Positions 25,665 to 38,764 are shown, numbered from the stretch's first letter. The stretch: DNA of 64,000 bases from Linnemannia schmuckeri (GCA_029449235.1 JANATG010000014.1:1640731-1704730), one strand, 5' to 3'. Notes: generated by a model not told the origin, from the sequence alone. Made by a program: numbers and translations.

Positions 25665-26242
25665 TTCTTTTCTCGCTTTCTTTCTTTATACCTTTAAATT
25701 ACACTTGTAAGCCTATTATCGCAGCAACAACTAAAAGGGTGCTTGTTGCACGACGCCTATGTTGCATTGATGATCGAGGTGTTCGGACATATTCGATTGT
25801 TTATTATTCCAATTTCTCGCTTCTTTTCCAATTGGTGCATCGGTCGACACGTCCATCGGACAAAAAAGGGACGAGAAAAAGGGTCAGTCGGTGAAATAGG
25901 ACTTACGAGGTCATTTGGTCAAAAAAAAAAAAGCCAAGACGGTCCATGGGACCAAGAGGCCAAAGGATCACGAAGGGTGTGTCGACCAAGTCTTGTATCG
26001 AATTGTATTTGGTTGTAGAAAGGTAAGACACGAAAAAAAAGAGAGAGAGAATGCGGGGGAAGTAAGGAAGAGGTGTGTGAGGAGCCGCGGCTTTGCCCAT
26101 CATCCGTCTTCAGAGGACGAACCAGCATTCACGAACTCACATATCATTAACGGAGGAGAAAAAAAAAGAGAAGAATATGTTTTTTAGAAATGGATATATA
26201 GTATTGAAAAAAAAAGAAAAGACGACCGCAAACGCTCCACAC
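25665..26242. other. convergent intergenic region
   Basis: 3' flanks of the TANGO2 (+) and Rac (-) genes, AT-rich with several A8-A12 runs near 25920, 26033 and 26160-26220. Nothing else recognised. Confidence 0.5.
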
Positions 26243-28585
26243 TTAGAGGATGAGGCACTTCTTGGACTTCCTTGTGGGCTGAACGGGGCAGAGGACGGCA
26301 CGGATGGCCTCATCAAAGACGTTTTTGAGGCCCTTCTGGGTCAAGGCCGAGCACTCGAGGTAGCGGACAGCAGAGATCTCCTTGGCCATCTGAAGACCCT
26401 GAGGGTATGTGATGGGCATCATACGCTTCTCGCGCAACTTGTCCAAAGTCTCCTTCTCCTCGCGCAAATCCAACTTGGTGCCGACAAGAATCGTAGGGAT
26501 GTTGGGAGCGTGATGGCTAATCTCGGGGTTCCACTATTTTACATAAAAAGGATGTGGTTAATATCAACTGTCAATTGTAGATGGGATGGGTGTACTGTCT
26601 ACTGGCAAAAGAAGGGGGGGGGGGGGAGGGGGTCATTCAATAGGGGAGAGTAGGATGAGGTAACGATGTGGGGTTGTTAGACAAGGGCGCATTGCTGTGC
26701 CCCGGACCAATGCAATGCAAGTCCAGTCCAGTTCCCCACGCCTAGTCCAGTCCTGCAGCTACTTGCAGTCCACAAGTCTCTTTTTAATCCCCTAACTCCC
26801 AGACCACTTGCATGTGTATCCCCGTTCTCCCTTAGAGCTACGAAGCACCCTTTTCAACTTTGTTTCTCCGTCCTTGCTATTCCTCTATTGTCGACCGAGT
26901 TTGTCCTCTTGCTGTCGTCCATCTATCTCTTGTCGTTGTGTAAGAGTGTTTGTCGGTCCAAAAGATGAAACGCATTATGCCATTGTCTCCTGATATCCCC
27001 AATTCTCCTTTGGCTAATGTGCTCAAGGAATCGATTGTTGACAGCAAGCCTGAGAGCGAAAACAAAGAGGTCGAACTGAACGACCTTCTTTTCTTCTCAA
27101 GCCTTTTGCTGTGCAAAATCCATGCGTTGTTGTTTTGCCTTTTTTTTGTGCTTTGCCATAATACTGTCGGCCCTTTTTCCTTTGTCCATTGTCCTGTGTC
27201 CTATCGCGACACTGCCTGTCGGTCGGACAAATTTGAGCCGTGAGCACAAATACACAACAACAGCAACGCTTGGCACTAGCATGAAAAAAAATAGCAATAC
27301 GGCGACGAACGGTCTTTCATGGCACCACCTCGCTCAATTATCTGCCCTAGCGTCCTGCGTCCTGTCTCCTGTGTCCTGTTCCCATGTCCAGTTTTATCTG
27401 CTTATTTCTTGTTTCCTTTCTTCTTCAAATAGCAAACAAAGTCCAAAAAAAAAAGATTGATGGGTCGCAAGAAAGGAAAAAAGGGCTCATCGAGGGAGAG
27501 AGAAGGAAGGTTGCACGAAGTAATATTTGCTTTTTCATACTTCCTTTTGCCCTCTTTCCTCGTGGTCGCACATTTCATACTTCTTGTCGCCTCTTTGTCT
27601 TTTTGTTCATTTTCGTGCCTCTGCCGGCCTTGTTCCCTCGTGGTCGTACACCGAGTTGGATTTCTTTCATTTCTTTTCATTGCCCAACAATTGCCTTCAT
27701 GCAACCATTGTTCGTTACTCAAAAACCCCATAAAAAGAATGAGGAGAAAGAAAAAAGAAGGGGTGGAAAGAATGTGGAAAAAAGTGAGATGATTACCTTG
27801 GTCTTGACGTTCTCGAAAGAAGGAGGAGAGACGAGAGAGAAGCAGATGAGGAAGACGTCGGTCTGGGGATAGGAGAGAGGGCGAAGACGATCGTAATCCT
27901 CCTGTCCAGCGGTATCCCAAAGACCGAGGTTGATGGGCTTTCCATCGACCATGACATTGGCCGAGTAGTTGTCAAAGCTGTTTATAGATAAATTGAGAAA
28001 AGAGCGGGGATTTGATTAGCCATGAATGGACGTTTAAGAGGCAAGGTTGGACAAGGTTGGAGAACGAGGACCGTTGGGGTCAACATCCAATAGATATACT
28101 ACTATTCTTATTCTGATTTGCAATGACATTGCTGTTTTGTAAATTGTCATCATTCCATTCAACTTACACAGTGGGAATGTACTCGCCGGGGAAGGCGTTG
28201 GTGGTGTAACTAATGAGGAGACAAGTCTATTTTTTTTGTTGAGAGGTTGATTGGTGGTTGTTAGTCGTCAGTCGTCCTTGAGTTTTTTCTTTTCCTGCAT
28301 TCAACGACTAGTTGGCGTAAGGCCGGGTCATCATCATCTTGCTAAATTGAGAGAGGGTTGTTCGCTGGTACCTTTCCGACAGCACCGTCTATTTCATTTT
28401 GTATGACAAAGAGAGAGGGAGAGAGACAAAAGAAGCTGTTAACATATGGTATTTGGTTCAAGGTGTATCGGACAGGCGCGTGGATATCTGTGGCACATGT
28501 GTTGCGAGCGAGAATAAATGGACCGCAGGGAAGGTGGCGTTGTCATTTCTGTATTGACTGTTCTCCAGCTGGTTGGCCGATACGA

Positions 28586-28617
<32 letters not shown>

Positions 28618-28782
28618 CTCTCTGTGACAGAGTAAGTGAGACGAATAAGGAATGAACAAGGACAACAAGAGCTGAGTGTATGTGGATGATGATGAACGGA
28701 AGATGTTGCTTAGAGTAGGAGTGGAGGAAGAAAGGAAGAAAGGAAGTATACCTCCGACGACGACACACTTGATGGCCTGCAT
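26243..28782 (-). CDS. RAC1: Rac-type Rho GTPase, five exons including a 17-nt microexon
   Basis: Exons 28782-28752, 28388-28372, 28226-28168, 27977-27797 and 26533-26243 give 192 codons plus stop, the exact usual Rac length. All G motifs are present: [19 protein letters not shown] (switch I), [21 protein letters not shown] (switch II), GTKLDLRE and [11 protein letters not shown]. The end is a basic stretch (RKSKK) and CAAX box CLIL, predicting geranylgeranylation. Switch and insert-region residues match fungal Rac better than Cdc42 ([16 protein letters not shown]). Rac drives polarised growth and actin/NADPH oxidase signalling in filamentous fungi. Intron 4 is 1263 nt, far longer than the others, and holds a G-rich run near 26616-26630. 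Confidence 0.93.
28372..28388 (-). other. 17-nt microexon of the Rac gene
   Basis: It encodes the second half of the P-loop (split GAC codon, then GAVGK). It is preceded by AATAG and followed by GTACCA. Its right edge falls between K and T of GKT, the same position as an intron in the Rab7-like gene in this window. Confidence 0.88.
28586..28611. repeat. (GT)n microsatellite in Rac intron 1
   Basis: Twelve to thirteen GT units with one interruption, within the intron between Rac exons 1 and 2. Confidence 0.9.
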
Positions 28783-31700
28783 GCTGGTAGTGGGTTAAAT
28801 GAACAAAGAGAAAAGGAGGAAGGATGTGTATGTAAAAAGTAGCTGGTGAGGTCGAGAGTGAAGAGTGAAGCGAAGAAAGAAGAAGGAAAGGAAAGGAAAG
28901 AAAAGAAAAGAAAAGAGAGAATAAGACAAGGGAAAGAAAAAGGAAAAAAGGAAAAAAAAAAAAAAAAAAAAAAAGGCGACGAGGTCGGTTGTGATTTGAT
29001 TTGATTTGATTCTTGAACTCTGTTCCTTTTCTCTGTTCTCTCTCCGTCAGTATAAAATGAAAATTGAGGACAATAGGCGGCACAGGACGGACCAAAGGGA
29101 CGAATGGAAAAGTTTATATTTTATTTACTTGTGTGCTCGCCATCACCAGTTTCCCGACAGCAGCTCAAGCGAAATAGAAGCGAGAGAGACTAACAACGGC
29201 AATTCGTGTACTCGTCGTTGCCGTAGTCGTCTGTCCCTTGGACGTACCCTCTACCTGTTCACTCGCCACTCGCCATCTTCTTTTCTCAATCTCATTTTCA
29301 TTTTATTTATTTTTTTTTCTCGGTTTTGCCACTGGACTGGACCAAAAGACATAATGTGTGTTTGTGCCTGATGCTCAACAGAAGTTTAATAACGAACAGC
29401 TGGCAGACAAATGTACCCTTTCGCAAATAGTAGTCAGCCACCATCTCTCCTTCTCCTTCGTCCTCTGTTAGCTCGCTTGGTCTATCCTTCGTTAAACGGT
29501 TCGATTCATTTCATTGTTTGTTGTTTGTGGTGGTGGCCGTGCTTTTGTTCCCTTTGTTGCAGTTGGAATTGTGTATCTTTTCTTCTGCAAAAGCGGTATG
29601 AATTGTAGAGTAGAGTCTGAAAACCCGTCGACAGCTGTAGTAAGAACAGTCCACAGACGAAGTCTCGTTATTGTTGAACCCTGTGGTGTTAAAAAGCAAT
29701 GGGACAAACCATGCAACATTCATACAAATATACAATTACAATTGAAAACATACGAGAGCATTAAATATTTGCACCTACGATCAAAAACTATTGTATTATT
29801 TGAATATGCTTAGACATTGGCATCGCATCGCATGGCATCGCATGGTTTATCAAACAAATGGCTCAATTTTATTATTATTATTTTGTTTATTCATATCTTG
29901 CATGCCTTTTCTTCTCTCTTTCTCTGGCCATTGTTCTGTTGCTCTTCCTTGTCTATTCTCACTTTCCCAGTTTATCATATCGTTCTCGTCCTTCTCGTTT
30001 GAAGGGTAATAGTGTCCATGCTCATGTTCATGTTCATGTGTGTGAGTGTGCGTGCGTGTGTTAATATAAAGACAGCGTAACCTTGTTGTTGTTTGGTTGA
30101 CTAATACGAACGAAAATCGCTCTCGACAATAATAGCTTTCCTCTCTATTGTTCTCTGTTTTCATTTCTTTTTTTTTTTGCTATTTTATTTTGCCCAGTTT
30201 TCATCACTCATTCCCCAAAACGGCATTGGTAAGGCCATGGACATGGGAGAGAGAGGAAAAGAGAGAGAGGGCTTTCGTTGGTCGTTCGGTTTATCTATTC
30301 ATATAATAAAGAGGTCTAGTCGATTGTTTATTTTCGAACCCCATCCTCCTCCTCTCCAGTGTAAAAAGCAGGCCAAAAAAAAAGAAAAAAAGAAAAAATG
30401 AGTAGAGTTTCATGAAATGAGTGTGCTTTCGAGAGCACCAACATGCAGTCGGCTCTCTCTTTGTCCTATTGCTGTCGTTGTTGTCGCATTCCTCTTTTTT
30501 CTTTTCTCTCTTTTTTTCGTTGGTTTGCCGTCGGGTCCATCTTTCCTTCACCTCTCAGTTACTGTTGTCACCGTACTTTCACCATGATCATGGTTGTCGC
30601 ACCCTGTTCTCTCCCTTTCTTATCTCACTCACCCCTATTCCCTCCACTTGAAAGTGAGGAAATGAAGTGTAATGGCCATCAACACGCCATGGATGCGACT
30701 CCGGAGTATCTGGCAAGACGAGAGCTCAAATATTTTAACGGACATCCAACAACAGCGCGATTAAATATCAGCGGCTATTCCGGTTGTGCATGGGTACCCC
30801 TTAACACATATCGCATCGGAAATAACGAATGAACAAGGAATTAGTGCTTTTTTTAATTGACCAAGCCATTAGTCAGTTAGTAATAAGAGAGAGAAACCTC
30901 ACGCGTCCGTGTTTCTTATTAAGCATTCGCGTTAAAAAAAAAAAAAAAAAGAGTCTCTCGGAGTTCGTCGACTTGCAAGGGAGGGAGAAAAAAACTTTCT
31001 CTCTTTGCATATTTTATACGTGTTGTGTGTCCTTGAAAAATCGTCTGTGTTTGTATAAAAAGCCGTTGAGTTTGACATGCAGCACAACATGTCTACAGCG
31101 ACAAGGCAGGAAGTTGCTGTGGGGTGTGAGTTGGTCACATAACAAGACGAGAAGAAACTGAAAAGGCGACAGTTGGATGAGAGACGTTTTGGTGGGGGAT
31201 GGACGCAACATAGGTGTAAAGTTAAGAACAAGAGAGTGATACGAGTCGGTAAAGGCAACGATGAAGATGAATTGATATCGGATTGAAAGACAATAAAAAA
31301 AATTGGGGAATTTGTCTCTATCATAGTTGACGGCGAACATGCCCCTTTTCTCCTTAACTGGAGAGTACAAACAAAAGAAAGAACGATACAAGGGTAAAAA
31401 ATGGGGGAATCGGATAAAAAATGGTGATGTGACATGGTGGCCCAAGCCAGCCAAGCTATTTCTTGTGTGTACGAATAGAACGAGTGAGGAGTAGAAAGGG
31501 AGAAAGAGTAATGAGAGCTATTGTGAAAATGAGTAAGAATGAGTGAGAGAAGGATGGCGAGAGGAGAGGAGAAAGAAGGAAACTCCAAAGGAAGAGATAA
31601 CGATACGAGCGGATTGTTAGAGAGAGATGACGACTATCTTCATAGTCGAATGCTTCGGCCATCAACAAATATATACCATCCTTTCTCGCTCACTCGCTGA

Positions 31701-31881
31701 ATTGTGCTTGCGGCAAAATAAAAAATCACGTCTCTTTCTTCTTAACCCTCTGCCCTCTCTTCCTCTCGCTCAACTCGACCCTTATTTCTTTCTTTCTCTC
31801 CTGGCCTTCTTTCCTTTTCTTTTTCTCTTTTTTCTCCCACCCTCACCCACCCCACCACACAATAAGAGTTATATACATACC
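28783..31881. other. 3.1-kb intergenic region, no gene recognised
   Basis: Shared upstream region of the Rac (-) and glycogen synthase (+) genes. Contains purine-rich GAAA repeats and an A24 run near 28950-28973, CATCG-type short repeats near 29820-29840, and an A17 run near 30933-30949. Small ORFs (for example 30443-30832) have no domain I recognise. A TATA-like ATATATA occurs near 31668. Confidence 0.5.
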
Positions 31882-34800
31882 ATGGCAACACAGCGCAATG
31901 TTCACAAACCCCTCCTCTTCGAAATCGCATGGGAGGTCGCCAACAAGGGTAATTAACAAACACAAAAGAGGCTCTCATTCATGCCTGTTATTCACAAACA
32001 CGGTCAACAATAAAGACTCATTCTTTACTTTCTTCCTTTTTCTCTCGCGGTAAATGCATTGTAGTTGGAGGAATCTACACGGTGTTAAAGTCAAAGGCCC
32101 CAGTGACGTGCCATGAATACGGAGACAGGTACACCATGATCGGACCCCTGTCCTACAAGACAGCTCCCTTGGAGGTTGAAACTCTCGAGCCCGACACCCC
32201 CGAGCTCAGACTCACCCTCGAGTCTATGAAGGAGCGCGGCGTCAAGTTTCTCTACGGTCGCTGGCTGATCGAAGGTGCTCCTAAGGTTCTCCTCTTCGAC
32301 ACCGGCTCTGTCTACCATAAGCTCGACGAGTGGAAGGGCGATCTCTGGAACGTCGCCGGTATTCCCTCGCCACCTAACGATCATGAGACCAACGAGGCTA
32401 TTCTCTTTGGATACCTCGTTGCCTGGTTCCTCGGCGAGGTAAGGTCTGCTCTTCTTGTTTTTTTATTACAGAGTAGGCTTTTTTATTTTCAATCACACGC
32501 CTACTCTATCTTTCCATCAACCAAGAACCAAGGTCATACTATATCATTGCTACATGCAGGCATGGACGGTCCAATATTAGCACCATCATAGTGACAAAGG
32601 ACTACATACGCTCATGGATTGCCATGAATGAAAAGCAAGTGTAGTGAACAGAAGACAAGACAAACCAGATACAACCTGAATAAGGGATCGTAGATCAAAA
32701 AAGGAAGGAAGGGCTTGCAGAGCCATAATGTAGAAGGCTGGGGGTGGGTAAAACGCAGGATGAGGACAGCAAAAGATCCTGGAATAACAAGAGGCATACA
32801 TGCAAAAAAAAAAGAAAAAAAAAAAAAAAAAAAGAAATAGAGAACAGAGAAAGAAACAAGCAGACCAAGGGATCGATCATCGTGGGAAATCAGTATTTGC
32901 TTCACATATACCCATGTCTATTGCCTCCCTCCCCCCCCCCCCCCCCCCCCCCAACTGTCTACATTTCTCGCTTTCTCGGCTCAGACATCTCGCAATGGCT
33001 GTTGTCGCAATACACAACACAGGGTCACAGTTCTCCAAGACGTGGTCAATGATTTTTTTTCTTCCCCTTTGCTTGCATCACATATCTACTTTTTCATTCT
33101 TTTGGTAACAATTGGTGAAAATTCAACTTTGCAGGTTTCCTCATCCGGGACGAAGAAGGGACAAGCAAGAGGGGAAGAAAGTAGAATTTGAGAGCGAATG
33201 GGACGTTAAGAGAGAACGGAGAGTGCCTTGTCTTTCCCCCAACTCAAATTATCGCGCGTACACCAATCGGTCAGGGGGCTGTTCCAAGCGGACAAGAGAA
33301 AACAAAGAGGGAAACTCACAATGCTCACCCAGCAGAGCAAACAGTAATGGTGGGGAAAAAAGAACGACTACCATCCATAAAGACAACGAGGGAAAAAAGG
33401 GGGTAAGGAAGAAAGGGAGGCACATAACGGACAACTACTGTTCTCCAGAGCCACTATCAACAGGCAGACGAGAAACCAAGAGTTATGACTGAGAAACTAA
33501 TGCACGACAATGGACGGACATGGACTATGACAATGCTCAAAAATAATGCATTCAACAAGGAAGAATGGTCTTATCGCAGATTGAAGTGAGAGTGTGGACC
33601 TTATTTGTTGGGTTCATTCATGCGTGCTAGTTGAATCGAGGGGTATCCTTTGTGGTAGTCTTTCTGTTCTTAGATCATCCTTGGATCAATGGAAAACGAA
33701 ACAGCTCAACACGTAACAACGAACAACAAACACTATACGAAGACTAACCATGGTCTCTTTGGCACTTTTTCTTCATCCTGGTGTTCTATAGTTTGTTGCA
33801 CATGAGAAAAAGGCGGCAATTATTGCCCACTTTCACGAATGGCTCGCAGGTGTGGGCATTGCCCTTTGCCGCAAACGTCATATCGACGTCACCACCATCT
33901 TCACCACCCACGCTACCTTGCTCGGACGTTACCTTTGTGCTGGATCCGTTGACTTTTACAACAACCTCAGGAACTTTGACGTCGACCACGAGGCTGGTAA
34001 ACGTGGCATCTACCACCGCTACTGCATCGAGCGTGCTGCTACTCACTGCTGCGATGTCTTTACCACCGTCTCTCATATCACCGCTTACGAAGCCGAGCAT
34101 TTGTTGAAGAGGAAGCCAGGTATGTATCGTATGATCTAATCTGCTGGATATTTTCTTTCAGAGAAAATGATCGACGAAGGGTTAAAAGACAAAGAAAACA
34201 CCGGACTGACGGAAGGCGGATCTGGGACTGACGTGGGGCTGAGACATTTTTTATTTCAGAAGATGCCAACCTTGCTCTTGTATCTAACACATGCTCCTAA
34301 TCTTTCATAATGATAAATAGATGGTGTGCTGCCCAACGGACTTAACGTAGTCAAGTTCTCAGCAATGCACGAGTTCCAAAACTTGCATGCAGTGTCCAAG
34401 GATCGCATCCACGACTTTGTCCGAGGTCACTTTTACGGCCACTATGATTTCGATCTGGAGAACACCTTATATTTTTTCACTGCTGGACGATACGAGTACC
34501 GCAACAAGGGTCTGGACATGTTTATTGAGTCTCTTCAACGTAAGTATCCGGCATGCTGAAAAGAAGAGAATAGGGAGAATGAGGGGGTCTCAATGTCTTT
34601 CCTTGCTCACAAACCTTGGATCGGCGTTTGTGGGTTGATTTTGGCCTGAAGTGGTGGGTCAAGTCTCTGACTTTGAAACTCCTTTTTTATGATTTTGCGG
34701 AGAAGGTGAAGTCGAGGCATGTGGCGGAAATGATGGCATTGGTGAATGCCCAGTACTTCAGCTAAGGATTGCTCATAATCCGAAGAGGAGCGGTGATGAG

Positions 34801-36359
34801 GGTGTGCGTGTGCTCTGATTGGTATTTTTTTTTTTTTTTTTCTCAAAGAAACATGAGCGGTGACCTCAATGGTTGCACCACATTCCCATTACTCAGAAAA
34901 TATCCCGATCTAATCCCTTTTACTCCAAAAAATAGGTCTGAATGAGAAGCTGAAGGCATGCAACTCACCAATGACGGTTGTCGCGTTTATCATCACCCCT
35001 GCCGAGACGCATTCGTTCACAGTCGAGACCTTGAAGGGACAGGCTGTAGTCAAGCAGCTCAAGGAGACTGTCCATGATATTGCCAAGCGTATGGAAACCC
35101 GCCTCTTTGAGAAGGCCTCTCGGTAAGAACCTATGTCCTATTGCATCGTCATTTCTTGTGAACGATTTGTGTCAAAATTTGATGCATTTTCACTAACTAG
35201 TCATCATATTGTGACACATAGTGGAGGAGATGTAAACACGACACAGTTTTTGACGAGCGAAGATCAGATTCTGTTGAAGCGCCGTACATTCGCTCTGAAG
35301 AGATCGACCCTCCCTCCCATCGTGACGCACAACATGGCCGATGACGACAAGGATCCCGTTTTGAACCAATTGCGTCGTCTGGGATTGTTCAACCACCCCT
35401 CTGACCGTGTCAAGATTGTCTTCCACCCCGAGTTCCTCAACTCGAGCAATCCACTCTTTGGTCTTGACTATGAGGAATTCGTTCGCGGTTGCCATCTCGG
35501 CGTTTTCCCTTCCTACTACGAGCCTTGGGGTTATACTCCCGCAGAGTGCACTGTCATGGGTGTCCCTTCGATCACAACCAACCTGTCTGGATTCGGATGC
35601 TTCATGGACGATAACATTGTGGATTCCTCAGAGTACGGAATCTATATTGTTGACCGCAGGATGAAGTCGGTTGAGGAATCGATCCAGCAGTTGGCGGACC
35701 AGATGTTGATGTTCTGTCAAAAGTCGCGTCGTCAGCGTATCAACCAGCGTAACAGAACAGAGCGTTTGTCCGATCTCTTGGATTGGAAGAGGATGGGTCT
35801 TGAGTACATCAAGGCTCGTCAGCTTGCACTCAGGAGAGCGTACCCAGATTCGTTCGACGACGATTATTTCGGGCTAGATGAAGCAACCCAACAGCAGCTG
35901 CAACTCCAGGAACAGAGAACCAAGATTCCCAACCCTCGATCCGCTCCTGGCTCGCCTCGCATCAGGACACCTCTGGAGGGAGTCGATACAGAGCTGACGT
36001 TTGCCAAGATGTCGGCGCATGATCGTGAGCGGTATTTGTCCTACAAGATGCAAGGTCATGATGATGAGGAGGCTCTGATGGACGATGTCACAGCGATGCA
36101 AATCAAGATCCCCTTTCGTCAGCGACAGTCGACACGCGAGGAGAGGTTGGCCGAGGGAGACTTTGACGTTTCAGAGGCCGAGGTGGAGGCAGCCCAGGGC
36201 GATATTGCACAGGTCGGCCACGCTGCTGCAACACAGAAGCAATATAAGGATCCCGTCGGAGGAGCCAAAAATGGACAGTATTACCAGCCCGGCGCTACAG
36301 CTGTTGGAGGACACAATGGATCCTATAATAACGGCAACGGATACCACCGTCAAAAATAG
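31882..36359 (+). CDS. GSY1: glycogen synthase, six exons
   Basis: Exons 31882-31948, 32065-32438, 33792-34119, 34321-34539, 34936-35122 and 35222-36359 give 770 codons plus TAG. The UDP-glucose site K22-V-G-G-I-Y-T begins at the first splice junction. GT3-family blocks follow: [54 protein letters not shown] and the catalytic [10 protein letters not shown]...[10 protein letters not shown] segment. The tail carries [12 protein letters not shown] and a serine/proline-rich stretch ([16 protein letters not shown]) resembling the phosphorylated C-terminal sites of yeast and animal enzymes. The enzyme adds glucose from UDP-glucose to glycogen in the cytosol. Intron 2 (32439-33791) is 1353 nt and contains A-rich and C18 runs. 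The C-terminus is longer than in yeast Gsy2. Confidence 0.95.
32439..33791 (+). other. long intron 2 of glycogen synthase
   Basis: GTAAGG donor and CTATAG acceptor bound a 1353-nt intron, about ten times the usual size in this window. It contains an A-rich run (32807-32834) and a C18 run (32934-32951). I found no coherent ORF or known mobile-element signature inside it. Confidence 0.75.
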
Positions 36360-36547
36360 GACATGGATGCCTTAGTCAACATCATCGACACCATCCTTCC
36401 CCCTGTACATACTCGGACACCTACCTGACAATCCTCTCTCACAGACCACCCCAAAAGCAACGAAATCAACGAGAACAGCAAAAAGCAGCAACAGCTCCAA
36501 AGGAAAACGAAAAAAATAAAGAAATGTTGTTAGTAACAATCCAATTT
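36360..36547. other. short convergent spacer
   Basis: Only 188 bp separate the glycogen synthase stop from the Bin3-type stop on the other strand, so the 3' UTRs probably overlap. Nothing else seen. Confidence 0.6.
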
Positions 36548-36997
36548 TTATTTGCGAAACAAGAAAATGTCGCGGTTAAAGTTCTTAGCATGTCCATCAG
36601 ACTGCCCCAGATGCTGGGATTCGCGGAACCCGACCTCTTTCACCAAGTAGTCCCGGAACTCTTCTGGGCGGAACTTTATCCCGCTGTAAGTCTTTTTCAT
36701 TTCCTATTTGCCGTTCAATGAGGACGAAGGCGGAAGGAGTGTTAGTGTTCGTTATTTGAGCACAAGTACAGGCATCTAGTGAACCACGCCAGGTTGAGGA
36801 GCGAAAGAAGACAGAATTAGACTTACAGGCGTAATTTTGCTCCGCTTGACATAGGTCGCGTAGTCCTGTGGTTCGACCAAAAACACTCCATCGGGGGTCA
36901 GATTCCGGTACACCTTGTGAAAAAACTTTTTCAGCCCTTCGTCTCCGTGATGTAAATGAATCCATTTCGTAAGCGAAAACCTACACAAGCAGTAATT

Positions 36998-37033
<36 letters not shown>

Positions 37034-38764
37034 AAAATAACGGGTGTTAGTAAACGCGTGTTCCTCGGGAGGAAGAAAATAGCATTCTAAAAAGACTAAA
37101 ACGCGCACTTGCAAAAGGCTGAGACATACCCGAGGATCACATCCCATTTTTCTTGTTCTTTCTGCTCCTGCTCGGTATCCTGGACGTCATAAGATTCTGT
37201 CACCCAGTCTGACACTCGAAGCTCGATGTTGTGTGGGAACAAGTGTTTTGTCTGCTCAGTTCTCTTGGGCACTGGCAGAGTTCCATGAATTTTTTGCATT
37301 GCCTTGGGGAAGTACTCTTCGTATGGGACATCGTCATTTCCATCGCATCCGTCGCCTGTGTTGTATGCCATTTCCTGTGCTGCTGCTGCCGTTGTTGTTC
37401 TTGCTAATCCTGATTTGGTCTGGGTATAGGCGTCCAGGGAGAGTTGTGAGAAGGTTTTGAGCACAAATTTTTGAGCCTTGCCGATCAGAGACGGATCAAT
37501 GTCCACCCCTTGGATCTTATGAGGTTTGTAGTGCAACGCTTTCAGGGGCAAGAGAAAACAAAGTGATTAATTAGACGGTAGTCACGTATCAAATGGCGAG
37601 TACGAAGGGGAAAACAAGAGTAAGGTTCATGCGATAAGATGACAACTTACCGATAAAGACAGTGAGGAGCGCAGAGTTGCATCCTATGTCCAATACCCGT
37701 TTGCCACGGAACCAACTTGGGTCGAGGAACTCTAATCGCAGATCCACCTTCTTCGCCAGATCCACTATCGTCATTCGTGTCTCCGTCAGCTTTGTCGTTT
37801 TCCTCGGTGATCCTCTTGATCCCTTCTTGGTTGACGAATACTTTATGCATCCTGCAGGGAAGAGCACAGTAGGAGTAGCAGAGAGTCGGAAATGTTTCCG
37901 CTGGTGATACGCCTCCCCCGTTTGATTCTCCCAGACCTTGTCCCAAATTTGCACTGTTTTCCGATTTCCTGCTGTATGACTCGAAGCAGAAAACGCTGAG
38001 GTTGAGGGTGTAGGTTTGGGGCGTTTGGTTTGTTCCTGGATTCGTTTTTCGTAGTAGTTGGGATAATTGCCGTATGGGAACTCATATCGGTTTGGGTTGT
38101 TCTCGGGGTTGACAAATAAGGCTTCTGCTTTGATGAGCGTAGATTTTGATGTGACAATCGCCTCTGAAGATGATGTTGACACTGTGTTGGTGGTGGTAGA
38201 AGTGCTGGATGTAATGCATGCTGCCGAGTCGCGGTATGTTGATATGGCGTTGGGTAAACTGACATCTGCCATAATATCCCGTGCCCTGAACTTTACACTC
38301 GTTGTTGTCGCTGTTGTTATCAGGGCCGTTGATGTGCCCGTGGTGGAGGAAGTCGAGACAGGGACTCGAGGCTTGCAGGCGGGAGCTCTCGCGACTTGAC
38401 GAGGGAGGAGTCCAAACGCCAAAACAGACCGCGTCACATTCTTGGGTGCAGCTGGCAACGGTGTTGTGGGAACTTGAGTTGGTCCTGATCCTGGAGTTGA
38501 CACTGCTATGGTGCTGCTGTTACTTGACGTGGTTGCATCCTGGCGACTCGACTGGGTATCGGCTTCGGGCTCCGCAGACGACTCCTGGACAGAGGGACCA
38601 TCATGAGTGTCGACAGTGCCTTGTTTGTCGCTGCTCTTGTTCGTTTTCTTCCCCTTTTTGCTTTTCTTCTGTTTTTTGGCAGACCCCAAGTCTTGTTGCT
38701 GTTCAACCTTGCCGTCGAGATCTTTCCGCTTGGACGGGATGGGTGATGTGCTGTGGTCGCCCAT
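36548..38764 (-). CDS. Bin3/MePCE-type RNA 5'-gamma-phosphate methyltransferase, four exons
   Basis: Exons 38764-37651, 37538-37130, 36980-36827 and 36703-36548 give 610 codons plus TAA. Residues 1-225 are low-complexity with a lysine-rich nuclear localisation-type stretch (KKQKKSKKGKK). The YGNYPNYYEKR motif, SAM-binding VLDIGCN (357-363), GVDIDP, and the Bin3 blocks KWIHLHHGDEGL and FLVEPQDYATYVKR mark the BCDIN3 family. The family's founding animal member caps 7SK snRNA, and fission yeast Bmc1 acts on U6/telomerase RNA. The RNA target here is unknown. The last exon uses acceptor AAATAG at 36704-36706; the more obvious ACAG nearer the exon breaks the frame. A roughly 120-residue insert lies between the SAM motif and the catalytic region. 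Confidence 0.87.

Noticed and set aside
29465..29515. tRNA-like A and B boxes (TAGCTCGCTTGG, GGTTCGATTCA)
   Set aside because: The boxes are only 17 bases apart, too close for a tRNA, and no acceptor stem pairs.
30443..30832. Candidate gene in the Rac-glycogen synthase intergenic region
   Set aside because: Low-complexity first half, no homology I recognise, no splice or leader features.
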